Positions 43,551 to 53,267 of a DNA stretch of 64,000 nt are shown here, piece by piece. Below the pieces are notes generated by a model, which worked only from the letters and a program-made list of their open reading frames with translations, was not told the DNA's origin and ran no database searches. The position numbers and the translations under genes were made by a program. The stretch comes from Nereocystis luetkeana. Its lineage: Eukaryota; Sar; Phaeophyceae; Laminariales; Laminariaceae. The DNA is taken from NCBI GenBank assembly GCA_031213475.1, contig JARUPZ010000014.1, forward strand, positions 4,736,556 to 4,800,555, given 5' to 3'. Within the stretch, counting starts at the first letter, position 1. Every line of letters starts with the position of its first letter.

Positions 43551-44749
43551 GTCAAAAAAGGCGGTCGTGGTGGGGTTTGGGGCGAGACGGAGCTTCTGGT
43601 GGTACCAACAGGGGCCAGCTCGAGGCACTCGTGGTGAATGCACAGTAGCCAGGCAGAGGTGCAGGACGGTGGGTAACATAGGTGGTCCGGTCAAGGCCAT
43701 GCAATTCCCGAATGCCATACATAGAAATAATCGTTTGGCCCCATCTGGCGACTATGCTCGAGCGATTGTCACGAAGAAACGAAAACGTATCCACGCTGTT
43801 CCAAGGATGTGCTGCAGTCCACTTCTGCATATCGTTGAGAAGATAGAATAAAACACAACCAGCGGGAATCGATGCCTTGGGGACGACCCATATCGTGCCA
43901 TAGGTAATCCACCCGAAATTTTGTTGAAACCGGGCAATGGTTCGGAGGCTGGAATGGTTGGTGTGCTGGAGATAGGAGGCGTCGCGATGACCACGTGTAG
44001 TCAAAACCTGTATCAGCCGGAAGCGATAAGATATGCCGATATAGCCACGACTCAATGTGCGTTGGGTGGAAACACCACGTGGAGCGGCGATACTGCGCGA
44101 CATTCGCGACAACTTGTGCTGAAAGAATGCACGGGAGCATTGATGTTGTCATGACTAGACCCCGGACAGGATGGGTTCCGAATCAATCAGTGGTTGGAGA
44201 ACAAACATCAAGATTTTCACAGTTAAGTTAACTGATCCCACAGAACTATCAGATCGCGTTTGCAACAAGCACCCGCTGTAGGATTGAGACGACCCTGATA
44301 ACCTCGACCAAAATATCCACCAAATTCGATGCCACAAACTAACCTGCCTACTACCTAATACTTACTACCAGGTATCGGATAGTAGACTACCCCGCCAACA
44401 CATTATTTATGCTGATGACAAAGCATTCGTGAACGGGCCGCAAAATATTGTGTCAAAAATCGGTTCCCCCTACCGCTGCGCTGACTTGACAAAAAACAAC
44501 TGCCCCGCAGATAGGGTGCGCAACCAAGATCAATGTCGGTTGGACTCTGCCGTCGGCGCATCGTCTTGCCGTTTGTTTGTGAACCAACAGCGAACATCAA
44601 TTTGAGTTGAGACGATCCAGTTCCGCCCAAAACTAAATAAACAAGAACCCTGACGCATGCCAGCACGTCAGCGGCACTGCGAACGAGTGGGTGAGTGCGC
44701 AATCCCGTTGCGCAGCGCGAAAAACAAACTATTGATTGTGCCCCTCTAT

Positions 44750-45024
44750 TTCCGTTCACTCCGCGCATGACACTGAAAACGAAACATAGACACGAGGGTG
44801 GTACTGTTCTTCGCAATGTACCCGTCGGATACCTCCTCCGCAATATTTTTAAACACACACGCACACACACCCGTCAAGTAAATATTCGTATACCAATCAA
44901 GAAGTAAGTGCGGGTTCCACACACACACAACACAACACACGCAACACTTATCAGATGCATACACTCCCGCAAATAAATGCAGTAAAACGACGGCACAGGA
45001 CAGGACGGGTAGCTTAAAAAACAA
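44750..45024 (-). CDS. Conserved segment with LLDWYTNI (left arm)
   Basis: The 92-codon minus frame starts with a hydrophobic stretch (LPVLSCAVVLLHLFAGVYA) that could be a signal peptide or membrane segment. It then has a Cys/Val-rich part and HLLLDWYTNIYLTGVCAC, followed by EEVSDGYIAKNSTTL. The right arm (55131-55484) keeps ALLDWYTNICWTGIRVC and GEVSDGYSVRNSTL in frame despite the divergence, which suggests coding constraint. It may be an exon of a gene that also includes the MPR and MNR segments upstream. Function unknown. Confidence 0.4.
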
Positions 45025-45066
45025 GGGCCTACTGCCTAGCTCTAAGATCTTCCCGTTTGTTTGCGT

Positions 45067-45166
45067 TTAACCCTTTTAGAACTACTGCAGTCTCATTTTG
45101 GGGGCAATCCACTCAAATTTCAAGTAGTTTGTCCCCAAATCGGGACTGCGGTTCTAAAGGGGTTAA
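45067..45166. mobile_element. MITE-B copy 7, complete
   Basis: TTAACCCTTTTAGAACTACTGCAG at the left and GGACTGCGGTTCTAAAGG..TTAA at the right: TTAA at both edges, then CCC, and almost fully paired arms. TTAA duplications with CCC-starting ends are the hallmark of piggyBac. 100 bp. Confidence 0.92.
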
Positions 45167-45438
45167 GGACGGTCGAGACAACCTACACCCACCCGCACCG
45201 CTACAACGTTCTACCCAATCCTATGGGAGTTTTCTCTTGATGTACGGCATGGTACTGGTGGTGCAGCTCCCACCGCCGAGTCAAGCCGCGGTAAGTGGGG
45301 GTACTGAAGCTGATAAACTTCTGCGCGATAATAAGCCCTTTCTTTGCCCGAAACTCGACTTCGAGACAACAGTGTAGTAAGCGGAAACCCATAAACAGAT
45401 CAAACGCAATGTGTGTGTAAGACTGTGGAAACCTACTA

Positions 45439-45542
45439 TTACGGTGGGGCATCGTAAGTAGGACCTATGTTACACACAAAAGGCTTTACATTTTATTTGT
45501 TTCTTAACAATATTTGGTCCTAGTTACTATGGCCCCCCGTAA
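45439..45542. mobile_element. MITE-A copy 10
   Basis: TTACGGTGGGGCATCGTAAG at the left and CTATGGCCCCCCGTAA at the right, 104 bp. TA precedes it. It is absent from the matching place in the right arm. Confidence 0.92.
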
Positions 45543-45717
45543 CAGGGTATATAGCGCTTACTTCGGTTTATACCCATGCACTGACTGGGTGTTTAGCCCC
45601 ATTCCAGCATACTCCCCACTCATTCTGACGACAACACGACGAAAGCAGCAGCCCTGACTCGTCGAGTTATGTACACCTCTCCGTCTTTACGCTCTCCTGG
45701 CAACTCTAACAATGTTC

Positions 45718-45999
45718 TTAGAAGAAGATCGGGGCAGCACCCGGAGCTGCAGGGATCATCCTTGGGGGGGGCTGTAGCCACGGGTAGGGGGCGGAGGGGA
45801 AGGGGGCGGAGGGGAAGGGGCCGGGAGCGACGTACCCAACGTTGGGCTCAACGTACGAGACGACTTGCTTCTGTTGTTGTCGCTGTTGGTGTAGTCCGGC
45901 ATAGCTGTAGCCCATGGCATATGTTGCCGGAGCGGGAGGGGAGTAAATAGTGATGCCATCGTAGCTCCACTGGTCAGTGGTCTTGTTCCACCTGTTCAT
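45718..45999 (-). CDS. MNR-family ORF, longest copy (Y3)
   Basis: 93 codons: MNRWNKTTDQWSYDGITIYS, PPAPATYAMGYSYAG, a Gln/Arg run (HQQRQQQKQ), VSYVEPNVGYVAPGP, a duplicated PFPSA block, then QPPPRM..AAPGAAPIFF and TAA. It has no signal peptide or membrane segment. The Tyr/Pro-rich composition resembles disordered adaptor regions. The upstream 20 bp (TTGACCGTACGCTTC..CAACCACAATG) are conserved with the right-arm copy at 54499. It could be a whole small gene or the last exon of a gene starting with the MPR segment at 47430. No known family. Confidence 0.5.
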   Translation of the reverse strand: MNRWNKTTDQWSYDGITIYSPPAPATYAMGYSYAGLHQQRQQQKQVVSYVEPNVGYVAPGPFPSAPFPSAPYPWLQPPPRMIPAAPGAAPIFF

Positions 46000-46563
46000 T
46001 GTGGTTGACGAAGCGTACGGTCAAGTGCATGCTATTTATGGGTGCGAGCGATTCGAAATAGACAGTACTGTACTGTAGATGTAGTACTGTTCGGTGCTAC
46101 TGTGCTGTACTGCATGCACTATTGTATTGCTGTACTGGATCTTCAAGAGCGAACGGAAGGACTAGACTGTGCACTATAAACCAAGCTTTGCAACCCTGCG
46201 CCGTAGCGGAGAGGTCCTACGGCCGGCTGCCCATGAATTCTACAAACATAATACACAGCAGTCAAAACTCGTTGCAGTAGGAGTAGCCAAAGAAAGGCTG
46301 CTTCGTAGCCCTCAAAAAGAGAGAAGCCCTAATTTATAGATCACCTAGCGCGGATTTCTTAATGAAGAGAGATAGGGTGCGTACGCTAAAATGTTTGTCA
46401 AAGTACAAAAATACCCCCCGGGATTTCTTATTAACCACAGACTATTAATACCTCTCAAACGTACTGCATGTACTGCTTGCTGTGGTATTTGTTCGTTTTT
46501 CCACGTTTCTACAGCAGCAGCTGTACTTTATGATGCAGGTAGGTGCCGAAACTCGAAACTCAC

Positions 46564-46671
46564 ATAAATTGACGGCCGTTGCGGTCCCGGAGCAAGACCC
46601 ATGGGCCAGCTTCCTCTTTGTTCGTTTCTTTAGCGGAAGTCGCAGCTTCTCGTATAGTGGGAGCCGGGTCT
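46564..46671 (-). CDS. Candidate internal exon between MPR and MNR segments
   Basis: On the minus strand the segment is preceded by CACAG and followed by GTGAGT, good splice borders, and both are conserved in the right arm (53870-53976). One phase reads EDPAPTIREAATSAKE, then EAGPWVLLRDRNGRQF. A stop lies in that phase just before the acceptor in both arms, as expected if splicing defines the start. A second phase is also open in this arm, so the reading phase is unresolved. The right-arm copy has an in-frame stop and indels. Confidence 0.4.
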
Positions 46672-47069
46672 TCTGTGACTCATGAGATAACACACAACAC
46701 GGCAGTTCGTCGGGGATGTTCGAAGGTCAGTTGGTTGCAGAGGAGGATGAAAGTACTTCGTGATGTGTAAGCACGGCAGCATTTAACAGTACAAGAGAGG
46801 GGAGGGATGAGATGCACGACAACCGCTGTGACCTTCAATAACCGGGGCAGACGAGGGTTCCCTCTCGGTATACTGCTCTACGCACTGCTGTAGGACGTTA
46901 GGTCGAGGTACAGTAAGTAGTAATCGATCGAGAGTAGGCACCAAGACGACAGAGGCGGCTCAGTGCATTTACAGCTACAGGTCGTATTCATAGAACCACG
47001 CCAAAAAAGGCGGCGAGATTTGCCTCACATCGAGCTCACTACACTACGGTTCAACCTCTCTCTCGTTGT

Positions 47070-47155
47070 CTACTACTGCTGACTTGCTTCCGCCGGTGCC
47101 GCCGAGGCAACCCTCAAGTCGTGTCCTATACACGTAGGGCTGACCACCACCGGCT
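47070..47155 (-). CDS. Conserved segment YVYRTRLEGCLGGTGGSKS
   Basis: The minus strand encodes PYVYRTRLEGCLGGTGGSKS, matching YVYRTRLEGCIGGTGRSKS at about 53380-53440 in the right arm. GGTCAG before it could be a splice acceptor. The changes between the arms are mostly conservative, which hints at coding. Confidence 0.35.
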
Positions 47156-47253
47156 GTTGGTGTGCTTCTCGGTGCTGCTGTCGGGTATACGCCGGTTTTC
47201 GAGTTCGGGTGTGAATGTAGCGAAGCAAAGGCTTACTACGACGTACGACAGTA

Positions 47254-47430
47254 CTACTCTGTAGTACGTACTGTGTTCCAGGCAATGCACAGCAGAGCAG
47301 TAGTCGCCGCACCTTCTTCGGCGGAGTCTTCTTTGTGCGTTGTTGTGGGGATCCGCCTGCTGCTAAAGCCAGAGGAGAAGAAGGAGGCCATGGTCCAGCA
47401 CGGGCTGTATGACTTCGGGGAGCGAGGCAT
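47254..47430 (-). CDS. MPR-family ORF (X3)
   Basis: 58 codons: MPRSPKSYSPCWTMASFFSS, GFSSRRIPTTTHKEDSAEEG, then ALLCIAWNTVRTTE and a stop. The right-arm copy at 52994 is very similar over the first 52 residues. CAGTACGT just after the AWN codons could be a splice donor, in which case this is a first exon. The leader AACATCCGCACACAACAGAG is conserved in both arms. The product is Ser-rich and basic; function unknown. Confidence 0.5.
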   Translation of the reverse strand: MPRSPKSYSPCWTMASFFSSGFSSRRIPTTTHKEDSAEEGAATTALLCIAWNTVRTTE

Positions 47431-47797
47431 TGTGTGCTGTACAACTGCTGCTGTTGTCGGTGTGGTGGAGTGGTTAGATGTGTGTGCATTATTGGGCTCT
47501 CCTCTGTTGTGTGCGGATGTTGACTACCAAGGCAGTACGTAGGCTTTTTTATTTCAACTCGCGAATTTGCTCAAGCATCTCACCTATCATCAGGTAGGTG
47601 ACACATGAACTCCGAAAAAGTCGTACACTGCCGAAATAATTTCGAAATCGAACGAATATGAACATACGGGTCGTCGCGCATCAAGTACAATCCTCTGCTT
47701 CTTCAGCACCATCTCTGGCCAAATGAAGGAATTCGTAGAAGATTTCAAATCTGGCGTTTAGCGGCATGTCATATTTTAATACCGTAGATTAATAGTA

Positions 47798-48009
47798 TTA
47801 CGGGGGGCCATAGTTAATAGGACCTATGGCATACATAAAAACCAATGTATTTAAACATTTTTACTATTACGGGGGACCATAGTTAATAGGACCAAATGTT
47901 GTTAGTAAAAATGGTTAAATATATAGGTTTTTATGTATACCATAGGTCTTATTAACTATGGTCCCCCGTAATAACAATATGTGGTCCTATTTACTATGGT
48001 CCCCCGTAA
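47798..48009. mobile_element. MITE-A copy 11 (outer), interrupted by another MITE-A
   Basis: The outer element starts TTACGGGGGGCC and ends GGTCCCCCGTAA, with TA on both sides (47796-47797 and 48010-48011). Removing the inner element and one TA leaves exactly 105 bp of continuous family sequence. Confidence 0.97.
47867..47971. mobile_element. MITE-A copy 12 (inner, nested)
   Basis: 105 bp in opposite internal orientation, inserted in the TTTTTACTAACAATAT block of the outer copy. TA is duplicated at 47865-47866 and 47972-47973. Confidence 0.97.
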
Positions 48010-48010
48010 T

Positions 48011-48630
48011 AGTATCATCACGTTCCCGGCCAATCACTAATCGCCAACAACATTCTTTGTGATGTCGTCGGCCGTCCGTAGACACCGCACCGCATTTCCT
48101 CTCCGTTGTCCGGTTCTCTCGAGCTTCGACGGCCGCACAAGCCAGCAGATGAAATTTCGATATAAAACTTCGACAGAAGATTCGAACTTCATTTCCGGTG
48201 ATGGAGAAACCAGACATTCTAAAGATGAATTTGTGATCGGTGATCATCCGTCATCGCGCACAATCCCCTGCTTTTTCAGCGAGTAGTTTTTTTCAGCACA
48301 ACCGTTTAGACCAACCACCAGGATTCATGAACTTCAAATCTTCTTGCGTTTCGTGGCGTGGCATCCATTAATAGCGCAACTTTCCCGGCCAGCCAAAAAT
48401 CGCCACGATTTATTTGTTGTGAAGTCGTCAGCACAGACACCGCACCGCATTTTCTCTCGCGTGTCCGGTACTCTCGAGGTCCAACAGCCGCAAGCAAGCA
48501 GATGAGATTTCAGTAACTTCCACAGAAAATTTGAGTTTGAATTTTGTTTCCGGTGATTTGATGGAGAAACCAGACTCTTTCTAAAGCTTGAGTTTAAATT
48601 CATTTATTTGTGATTGGCGATCATCTGTAA
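48011..48630 (-). repeat. Tandem duplication, ~350-bp step
   Basis: Two related units lie at 48011-48290 and 48360-48630. Shared blocks are CCCGGCCA..C, ACACCGCACCGCAT, TCTCGAG and TTTCCGGTGAT..GGAGAAACCAGAC. A third copy is inverted at 51930-52145. On the minus strand ERKCGAVS is readable in both. I cannot tell whether it is coding or promoter-like (a CCAAT sequence is present). Confidence 0.75.
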
Positions 48631-48675
48631 CGGTAAAGAAAGGAGCAGTGAAGCAGCGGAGAGACTACAATTAAC

Positions 48676-48676
<1 letters not shown>

Positions 48677-48727
<51 letters not shown>

Positions 48728-48900
48728 CTCACATTAACTCACGATACAATGCAGTCCGTGGTCGCAGGACAGGCTCCAATAACTCTGGAGTGGAAGAAAT
48801 ACCTCGAGTAAAACAGAGGCAAAAACAAAAAACAAGCATACGCACATACGCACTCCACCACTGCGGATACCAGGGAAGCAAAAAGGAGAGCATTCGGGAC
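48677..48900 (-). repeat. Dispersed repeat D, copy 2, with long (AAC)n end
   Basis: (TTG)n of about 50 bp (48677-48726), then TCTCACATTAACTCACGATA and GTGGAAGAAATACCTCGAGT, parallel to 40474-40690. Confidence 0.88.
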
Positions 48901-48904
48901 AGAA

Positions 48905-49770
48905 CAACACCAGTATACGCTGTGGGCAATGTATATACCGGTAGGCAATAGACGCACATACATGTACAAGAATGTGTGCAGCAGACAGAGCAGGTCGCTT
49001 ACAGCAGTACCAGGTATAATATTTTAAAAGTAAATATCAAACAAAGGGGTCCGTACTCCGTATGGTATCATGTCGGCTCTCGTCTCATGTAGTTGACTAT
49101 TATTGATAACATACATACCTGGTACTGCTGCTGTAGGCAGACTTACATGATGAATCAGAAACGTCAACTTGGCGTCAAGGCTGAACCTATTTTTGTTGTC
49201 ACAGACTTTTCTGATATTTCGGTTTCATATTTTTATTTTCCAAAATCCAACCGTTCATAGCGTTTCCGGTCTTTGTTGAAAGTACCGCACAAAATCGCAT
49301 CTTAAGTACCATATGTATAAAAAATATATACTTCGGTACGTATACTCGTATACAGCGGTTACTTTAGTAATAATAGTCGTGGTCCCCTTATTCGGCGACC
49401 TACAGCAGTAATGACAAAAAAGCGGTTACTTGGAGTGAGTCGCGTTAAAGTCTAATAAAGCAAAACAGAAAGAAAGAAAGGAAATATACTGGGAGCAAAA
49501 GAACAGAAAGAAAAACGAAAAGCGAACATGCGCTCATACTCGTAGCACAGCACAGGCCGAGTCCCGAGGGCGAGGCTGCTGTTTGCTGGGACGATCAGTC
49601 CTATGATACGTCCACACAGACAGCTGAAGGATCAACATATTAATAGTAACGACGAACCAGGAAACGACCAGACGGATTATGTAGATAAATACCTACCTGG
49701 TAGATCTGATGTTATTCGTCCGTAAGACGAGTACAACTTGGGGCGACTTCTAGCCTCTTGTCGCCAGGTC
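48905..49770. other. No gene recognised; spacer of the inverted duplication
   Basis: TACCAGGTA or TACCTGGTA at 49007, 49117 and 49695. No ORF of note. Confidence 0.45.
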
Positions 49771-49773
49771 GCC

Positions 49774-49870
49774 TTAATAACCCGTTTAGGACCCCAGTCC
49801 CGTTTTGGGGGCAGCCTACTTCTAATTTGAGTACTTTGGCCCCACATATGGGAGTGCGGTGCTAAAAGAC
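49774..49870. mobile_element. MITE-B copy 8, diverged
   Basis: TTAATAACCCGTTTAGGACC and the mirrored GGGAGTGCGGTGCTAAAAGA around GCAGCCTACTTCTAATTTGA. Confidence 0.75.
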
Positions 49871-49945
49871 CACCACTAACTGTGTATGTATATAAACTAC
49901 ATGTTTCTAAAACACGAACAACAGGTAACACACACCACAGGAGGC

Positions 49946-49967
49946 GGGGGGGGGGGGGGGGGGGGGG
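49946..49967. repeat. Poly(G) run of 22
   Basis: Uninterrupted G run. Confidence 0.95.
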
Positions 49968-50107
49968 TCTGACTCGTGTCAAACGTTTTTGCGTGCAACC
50001 TCCGGATATTTTTCGCTATTTTGTACCCTTGAATTCCGCAGTTTGTTTCAGATTTTGTCTTTCTCAAATAAATACGGATTTCATTTGTATACCCGGCATG
50101 AGGTCAT

Positions 50108-50450
50108 TTTTTTATTTTATTTTCTCATCCTATTCATTATCTTCGCACATCTTCTTCTCTCTCCTTCCAACTCGTAACTCAGATCCGGGGTCACATAGCA
50201 GGCTCTTCTCCCCCCTTCCCGGTACGGTACGTGCCTTCATTGTTATCGCGAGAAGATTTCAGCCTTTTCTTCCCTCCTCGTCGACTCGCATCGAATTGTG
50301 CCTACCCACGCTGCAAGGCGCTCTCAACAATTGAATCATTTTTTGTTTTTGCAAATAAATAAAGTCAAAGTCCGACCCACCTGGGGCTCGAACCCAGGAG
50401 GACTCAAACAAGTAGAATTCGAGATTAACCACTTGAACCACCGGGGCGAC
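50108..50450 (-). mobile_element. tRNA-derived SINE, full copy
   Basis: Same structure as 37545-37876. The head GTCGCCCCGGTGGTTCAAGT begins at 50450 on the minus strand, the A and B boxes are intact, and the 3' end is A-rich. Confidence 0.92.
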
Positions 50451-50559
50451 CGGTTCATACAAACCCGCAGTACGCGCGATTGAAGTACATACATGTAACA
50501 CACAGCTTGCAAAAAGATGAGTTTCGACGAAATCTTCGATCTCACAGCTCAATTATTAT

Positions 50560-50740
50560 TATTATTCCTCTTCTTGCCATCTGACAATGTGCAGCATGAT
50601 CTTCAACATGGATCACTCATAACTTTCCCGAAAGAAGAAAACCTCGGAAACAAAAGGAAACCCATGCACCAAGTCTACCTCCCTTCCGTGCCAACTTTCA
50701 GCTTGTCTACTCTATTTGCTGTATTTGCTGAATTATTGTT
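50560..50740 (-). mobile_element. Orphan 3' tail of LINE1
   Basis: On the minus strand it matches the last ~170 bp of LINE1, ending GATGGCAAGAAGAGG and an (AAT)n tail (plus strand TTATTATTATTATTCC at 50553-50568). Confidence 0.85.
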
Positions 50741-50899
50741 GTTTTCAACTTGATAAATATACATGCTGCCTGATACATACATGCGTGAGAATCTCTAGAT
50801 AGATGCGGTTTTTGCGGTACCTGCAAAAAGGACCAACGCCCGAACGGGTAGATAGAGTGGACCGTAACGAGTCCCGCGGACAGGCTTCGTAGCCTATTA

Positions 50900-51058
50900 T
50901 TACGGGGGGCCATAGTTAATAGGACCTACCTGTAATATACATAAAAAGCTGACCTGGTATATATTTAACCATTTCTACTAACATTTTTGGTCCTATTAAG
51001 GGTCATTCTTATAGGAGGAGAGCTTTTTTTCCAAATTTTATACTATGGTCCCCCGTAA
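50900..51058. mobile_element. MITE-A copy 13 with internal insertions
   Basis: Canonical ends (TTACGGGGGGCC and GGTCCCCCGTAA). TA lies just outside the right end; the left flank is the TTA/TTAT repeat of the flanking sequence. It carries a CCTG-TA insertion near 50926, a CCTGG-TA insertion near 50953 and a ~40-bp unrelated insert near 51000-51040. Confidence 0.9.
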
Positions 51059-51224
51059 TAGGCTTATTTTGTTAGTGGGTGGGCCCACTCAAATCCCACA
51101 CCACCCGGAGGAGAGGACTCCGCCGGGTGTGGCTATCTCCACCGCACCTCTTCTCCCTCTCGGGGGTCAGGTCGGGTCAACAAGCTCACATGTAATGAGG
51201 ATTACCCCGGGCTGGGTAATTGAT

Positions 51225-51310
51225 CGGCCTTTTACCACAGAGACTCAGTAGGTAATACCTTCACATTTCGCCTCGTCGAGGACACGGGTTCGACTCTCAC
51301 TTCGAACGTT
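51225..51310 (+). other. tRNA-like remnant
   Basis: GACTCAGTAGGTAA resembles a D-arm/A box and GGGTTCGACTC a B box, 45-50 nt apart, followed by T7. The T stem does not pair, so it is not a functional tRNA. Decayed tRNA or SINE head. Confidence 0.25.
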
Positions 51311-51544
51311 TTTTTTATAGAAATGCTTGCGCGTTTGCCCCTAGAAAACATATCTCCCTGGTTCCCCAGGTAGGTATTGAAACGAAGCGGGTGGGTCAGC
51401 GTACATGTTGAAGGTATTATTCTGTTGGGCTAAAGGCAAAAGCTTAACCAATCGCCTACCCACAATCTAAGCCTTACAATACTCTCCCCCCTTGGAACCG
51501 GCCCGGTATTGTAGTGAATCGAAACCCATTGTTATTTCACGCGC

Positions 51545-51572
51545 GCAGGTTCGGGTCCTGCCGTCGACGCCA
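51545..51572 (+). other. tRNA-like T arm with CCA
   Basis: GCAGG-TTCGGGT-CCTGC forms a perfect five-pair T arm. It is followed by seven bases, a discriminator G and CCA. The 5' half of a tRNA is not recognisable upstream. The encoded CCA suggests an origin from a mature tRNA or a retro-copy. Confidence 0.3.
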
Positions 51573-52172
51573 GTAAGTTGTGAAGGTCTTATTAATAATA
51601 GGACGGACCCCTCTGGTAGGTTATTTTATCGAAAATTGCGCCCAATGCCATGCCGTTATTATGTTATTATCTACAAGGTACTACTATTCATATAATATGT
51701 GTTATATACGAGCGACGTACGAGCTGCTCTGTCAGCTGCACACTATGATACCGGTACAATACAGAGTGCCCGTTGCCTACTGACTCTTGTCCACTGCCTG
51801 GCCCATCTATCTGCTGTGGTGTTGTTCTGTGCCGGATGCTCGCCGTCGCTGCTGCTTTACGGCTGTTTTACTGATGATTGCCGATCACAATAAATACATA
51901 CCAATACCTACCAGGTAGGTAAAATTTAAACTTTGAAGAGAAAGTCTGGTTGCTCCATCACCGGAAATGAAATTCATGATCTTTTGTGGAAGGAAGTTGT
52001 AGAAAATTCATCTATTAAATAATTAATAGTTGCTTGCGGCTGTCGAAGCTCGAGAGCACCGGACACGCGAGAGAAAACGCGGTGCGGCGAGTACTGACGG
52101 CCGACGACATCACAAATCTTGCTGGCGAATTGTGATTGGCCGGGAACGGGGTACGGCTATACTGTAAGTAGA

Positions 52173-52273
52173 TTAACCCTTTTAGGACCCCAGTGCCGTT
52201 TTGGGGACAAACTACCTATAATTAGAGTGTTTTGTCCCCAAATATGGGAGTGTGGTTCTAAAAAAAGGGTTAA
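52173..52273. mobile_element. MITE-B copy 9
   Basis: TTAACCCTTTTAGGACCCCA at the left and TGGTTCTAAAAAAAGGGTTAA at the right, with TTAA at both edges. Not present at the equivalent place in the left arm. Confidence 0.88.
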
Positions 52274-52317
52274 GCAGATGCCAAGCGCCACGCCGACAAA
52301 CACCACATTCTTGATTT

Positions 52318-52670
52318 TTTTTTTTTTTTTTGCTCATCCCATTTATTAATCGTCGCCCATCTTCTTCTCTCTCTCTCCTTCCAACTCGTAACTCAGATCC
52401 GGGGTCACATAGCAGGCTCTTCTACCCCCTTCCCGTTACGGTACGTGCCTTCATTTTTATCGCGGGAAGATTTCAGCCTTTTCTTCCCTCGTCGACTCGC
52501 ATCGAATTGTGATTGTGCCTACCCACGCTGCAAGGCGCTCTCAACAATTGAATCCTTTTTTTATTTTTATTTTTGCAAATAAAGTCAAAAGCCCGACCCA
52601 CCTGGGGCTCGAACCCAGGACTCAAACACAAGTAGAATTCGAGGTTAACCACTTGAACCACCGGGGCGAC
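52318..52670 (-). mobile_element. tRNA-derived SINE, full copy
   Basis: The plus strand starts with T18 (A-tail of the minus-strand element) and ends ACCGGGGCGAC. The B box GGTTCGAGCCC and A box TGGTTCAAGTGG are intact. Confidence 0.92.
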
Positions 52671-52993
52671 CTGTATTTCGATTCCATGTATCCCTTGTGA
52701 TTGGTTCAGACACCGTGCTGAAAAAGCAAAGGATTGTGCTTGATGATGCCATACGACCTACTTGTTACGTTACTTGTATATTGGTATTCGCCCGATTTCG
52801 ATATTTCGTCCGTATGCAACTTTTTCGCGGATAGATCACGAGTCACGTGATACGTGAGCAAATTCGCGAGTTGAGGTAAAAACAAGCCTCCCGTCTTTAG
52901 ATGTCAACATCCGCACACAACAGAGGAGAGCCCAATGCACACCCATCTAATAACACCACCACACCGACAGCAGCAGCAGTTCTACAGCACACA

Positions 52994-53182
52994 ATGCCTC
53001 GCTCCCCGAAGTCAAGCAGCCCGCGCTGGACCATGGCCTCCTTCTTCTCCTCTGGATTTAGCGGCAAGCGGACCCCCACAACAACGCACAAAAAAGACTC
53101 GATTCAAGAAGGTGCGACGGCTGCTGCTCTGTGCATTGCCTGGAATAAATACAGTATTATTATTACGGGGGGCCATAGTTAA
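52994..53182 (+). CDS. MPR-family ORF (X4)
   Basis: Begins MPRSPKSSSPRWTMASFFSS, then GFSGKRTPTTTHKKDS..EGA and ALCIAWN. The last residues (IIITGGHS) come from a MITE-A inserted at 53163, so the native end is lost or lies at a splice donor before it. Very similar to the left-arm copy X3. Confidence 0.48.
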   Translation: MPRSPKSSSPRWTMASFFSSGFSGKRTPTTTHKKDSIQEGATAAALCIAWNKYSIIITGGHS

Positions 53183-53267
53183 TAGGACCTATGGTACGCA
53201 TAAAAACCTTCATATTTAGCCATTTTTACTAACAATATTTGGTCCTATTAACTATGGACCCCCGTAA
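53163..53267. mobile_element. MITE-A copy 14
   Basis: 105 bp, ends TTACGGGGGGCC and GGACCCCCGTAA, TA on both sides. The left arm has no MITE at the equivalent point. Confidence 0.96.

Larger units (their letters stand above)
43860..48630 (-). repeat. Left arm of a large old inverted duplication
   Basis: Reverse-complement matches to 51920-56110 run in the same order along the whole arm. Examples are 43.95-44.35 with 55.83-56.07, 44.45-44.63 with 55.65-55.79, 44.76-45.02 with 55.24-55.48, 45.70-46.03 with 54.47-54.77, 46.14-46.30 with 54.22-54.40, 46.56-46.80 with 53.77-53.98, 46.98-47.45 with 52.99-53.50, 47.55-47.73 with 52.72-52.90, and 48.01-48.60 with 51.93-52.14. Divergence is substantial. 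The MITEs in the two arms are at different positions, so they inserted after the duplication. Confidence 0.88.

Noticed and set aside
43552..44112. 186-codon minus-strand ORF
   Set aside because: Protein-like in places, but the matching right-arm sequence near 56.0-56.1 kb and beyond does not keep the frame, and I recognise no family.
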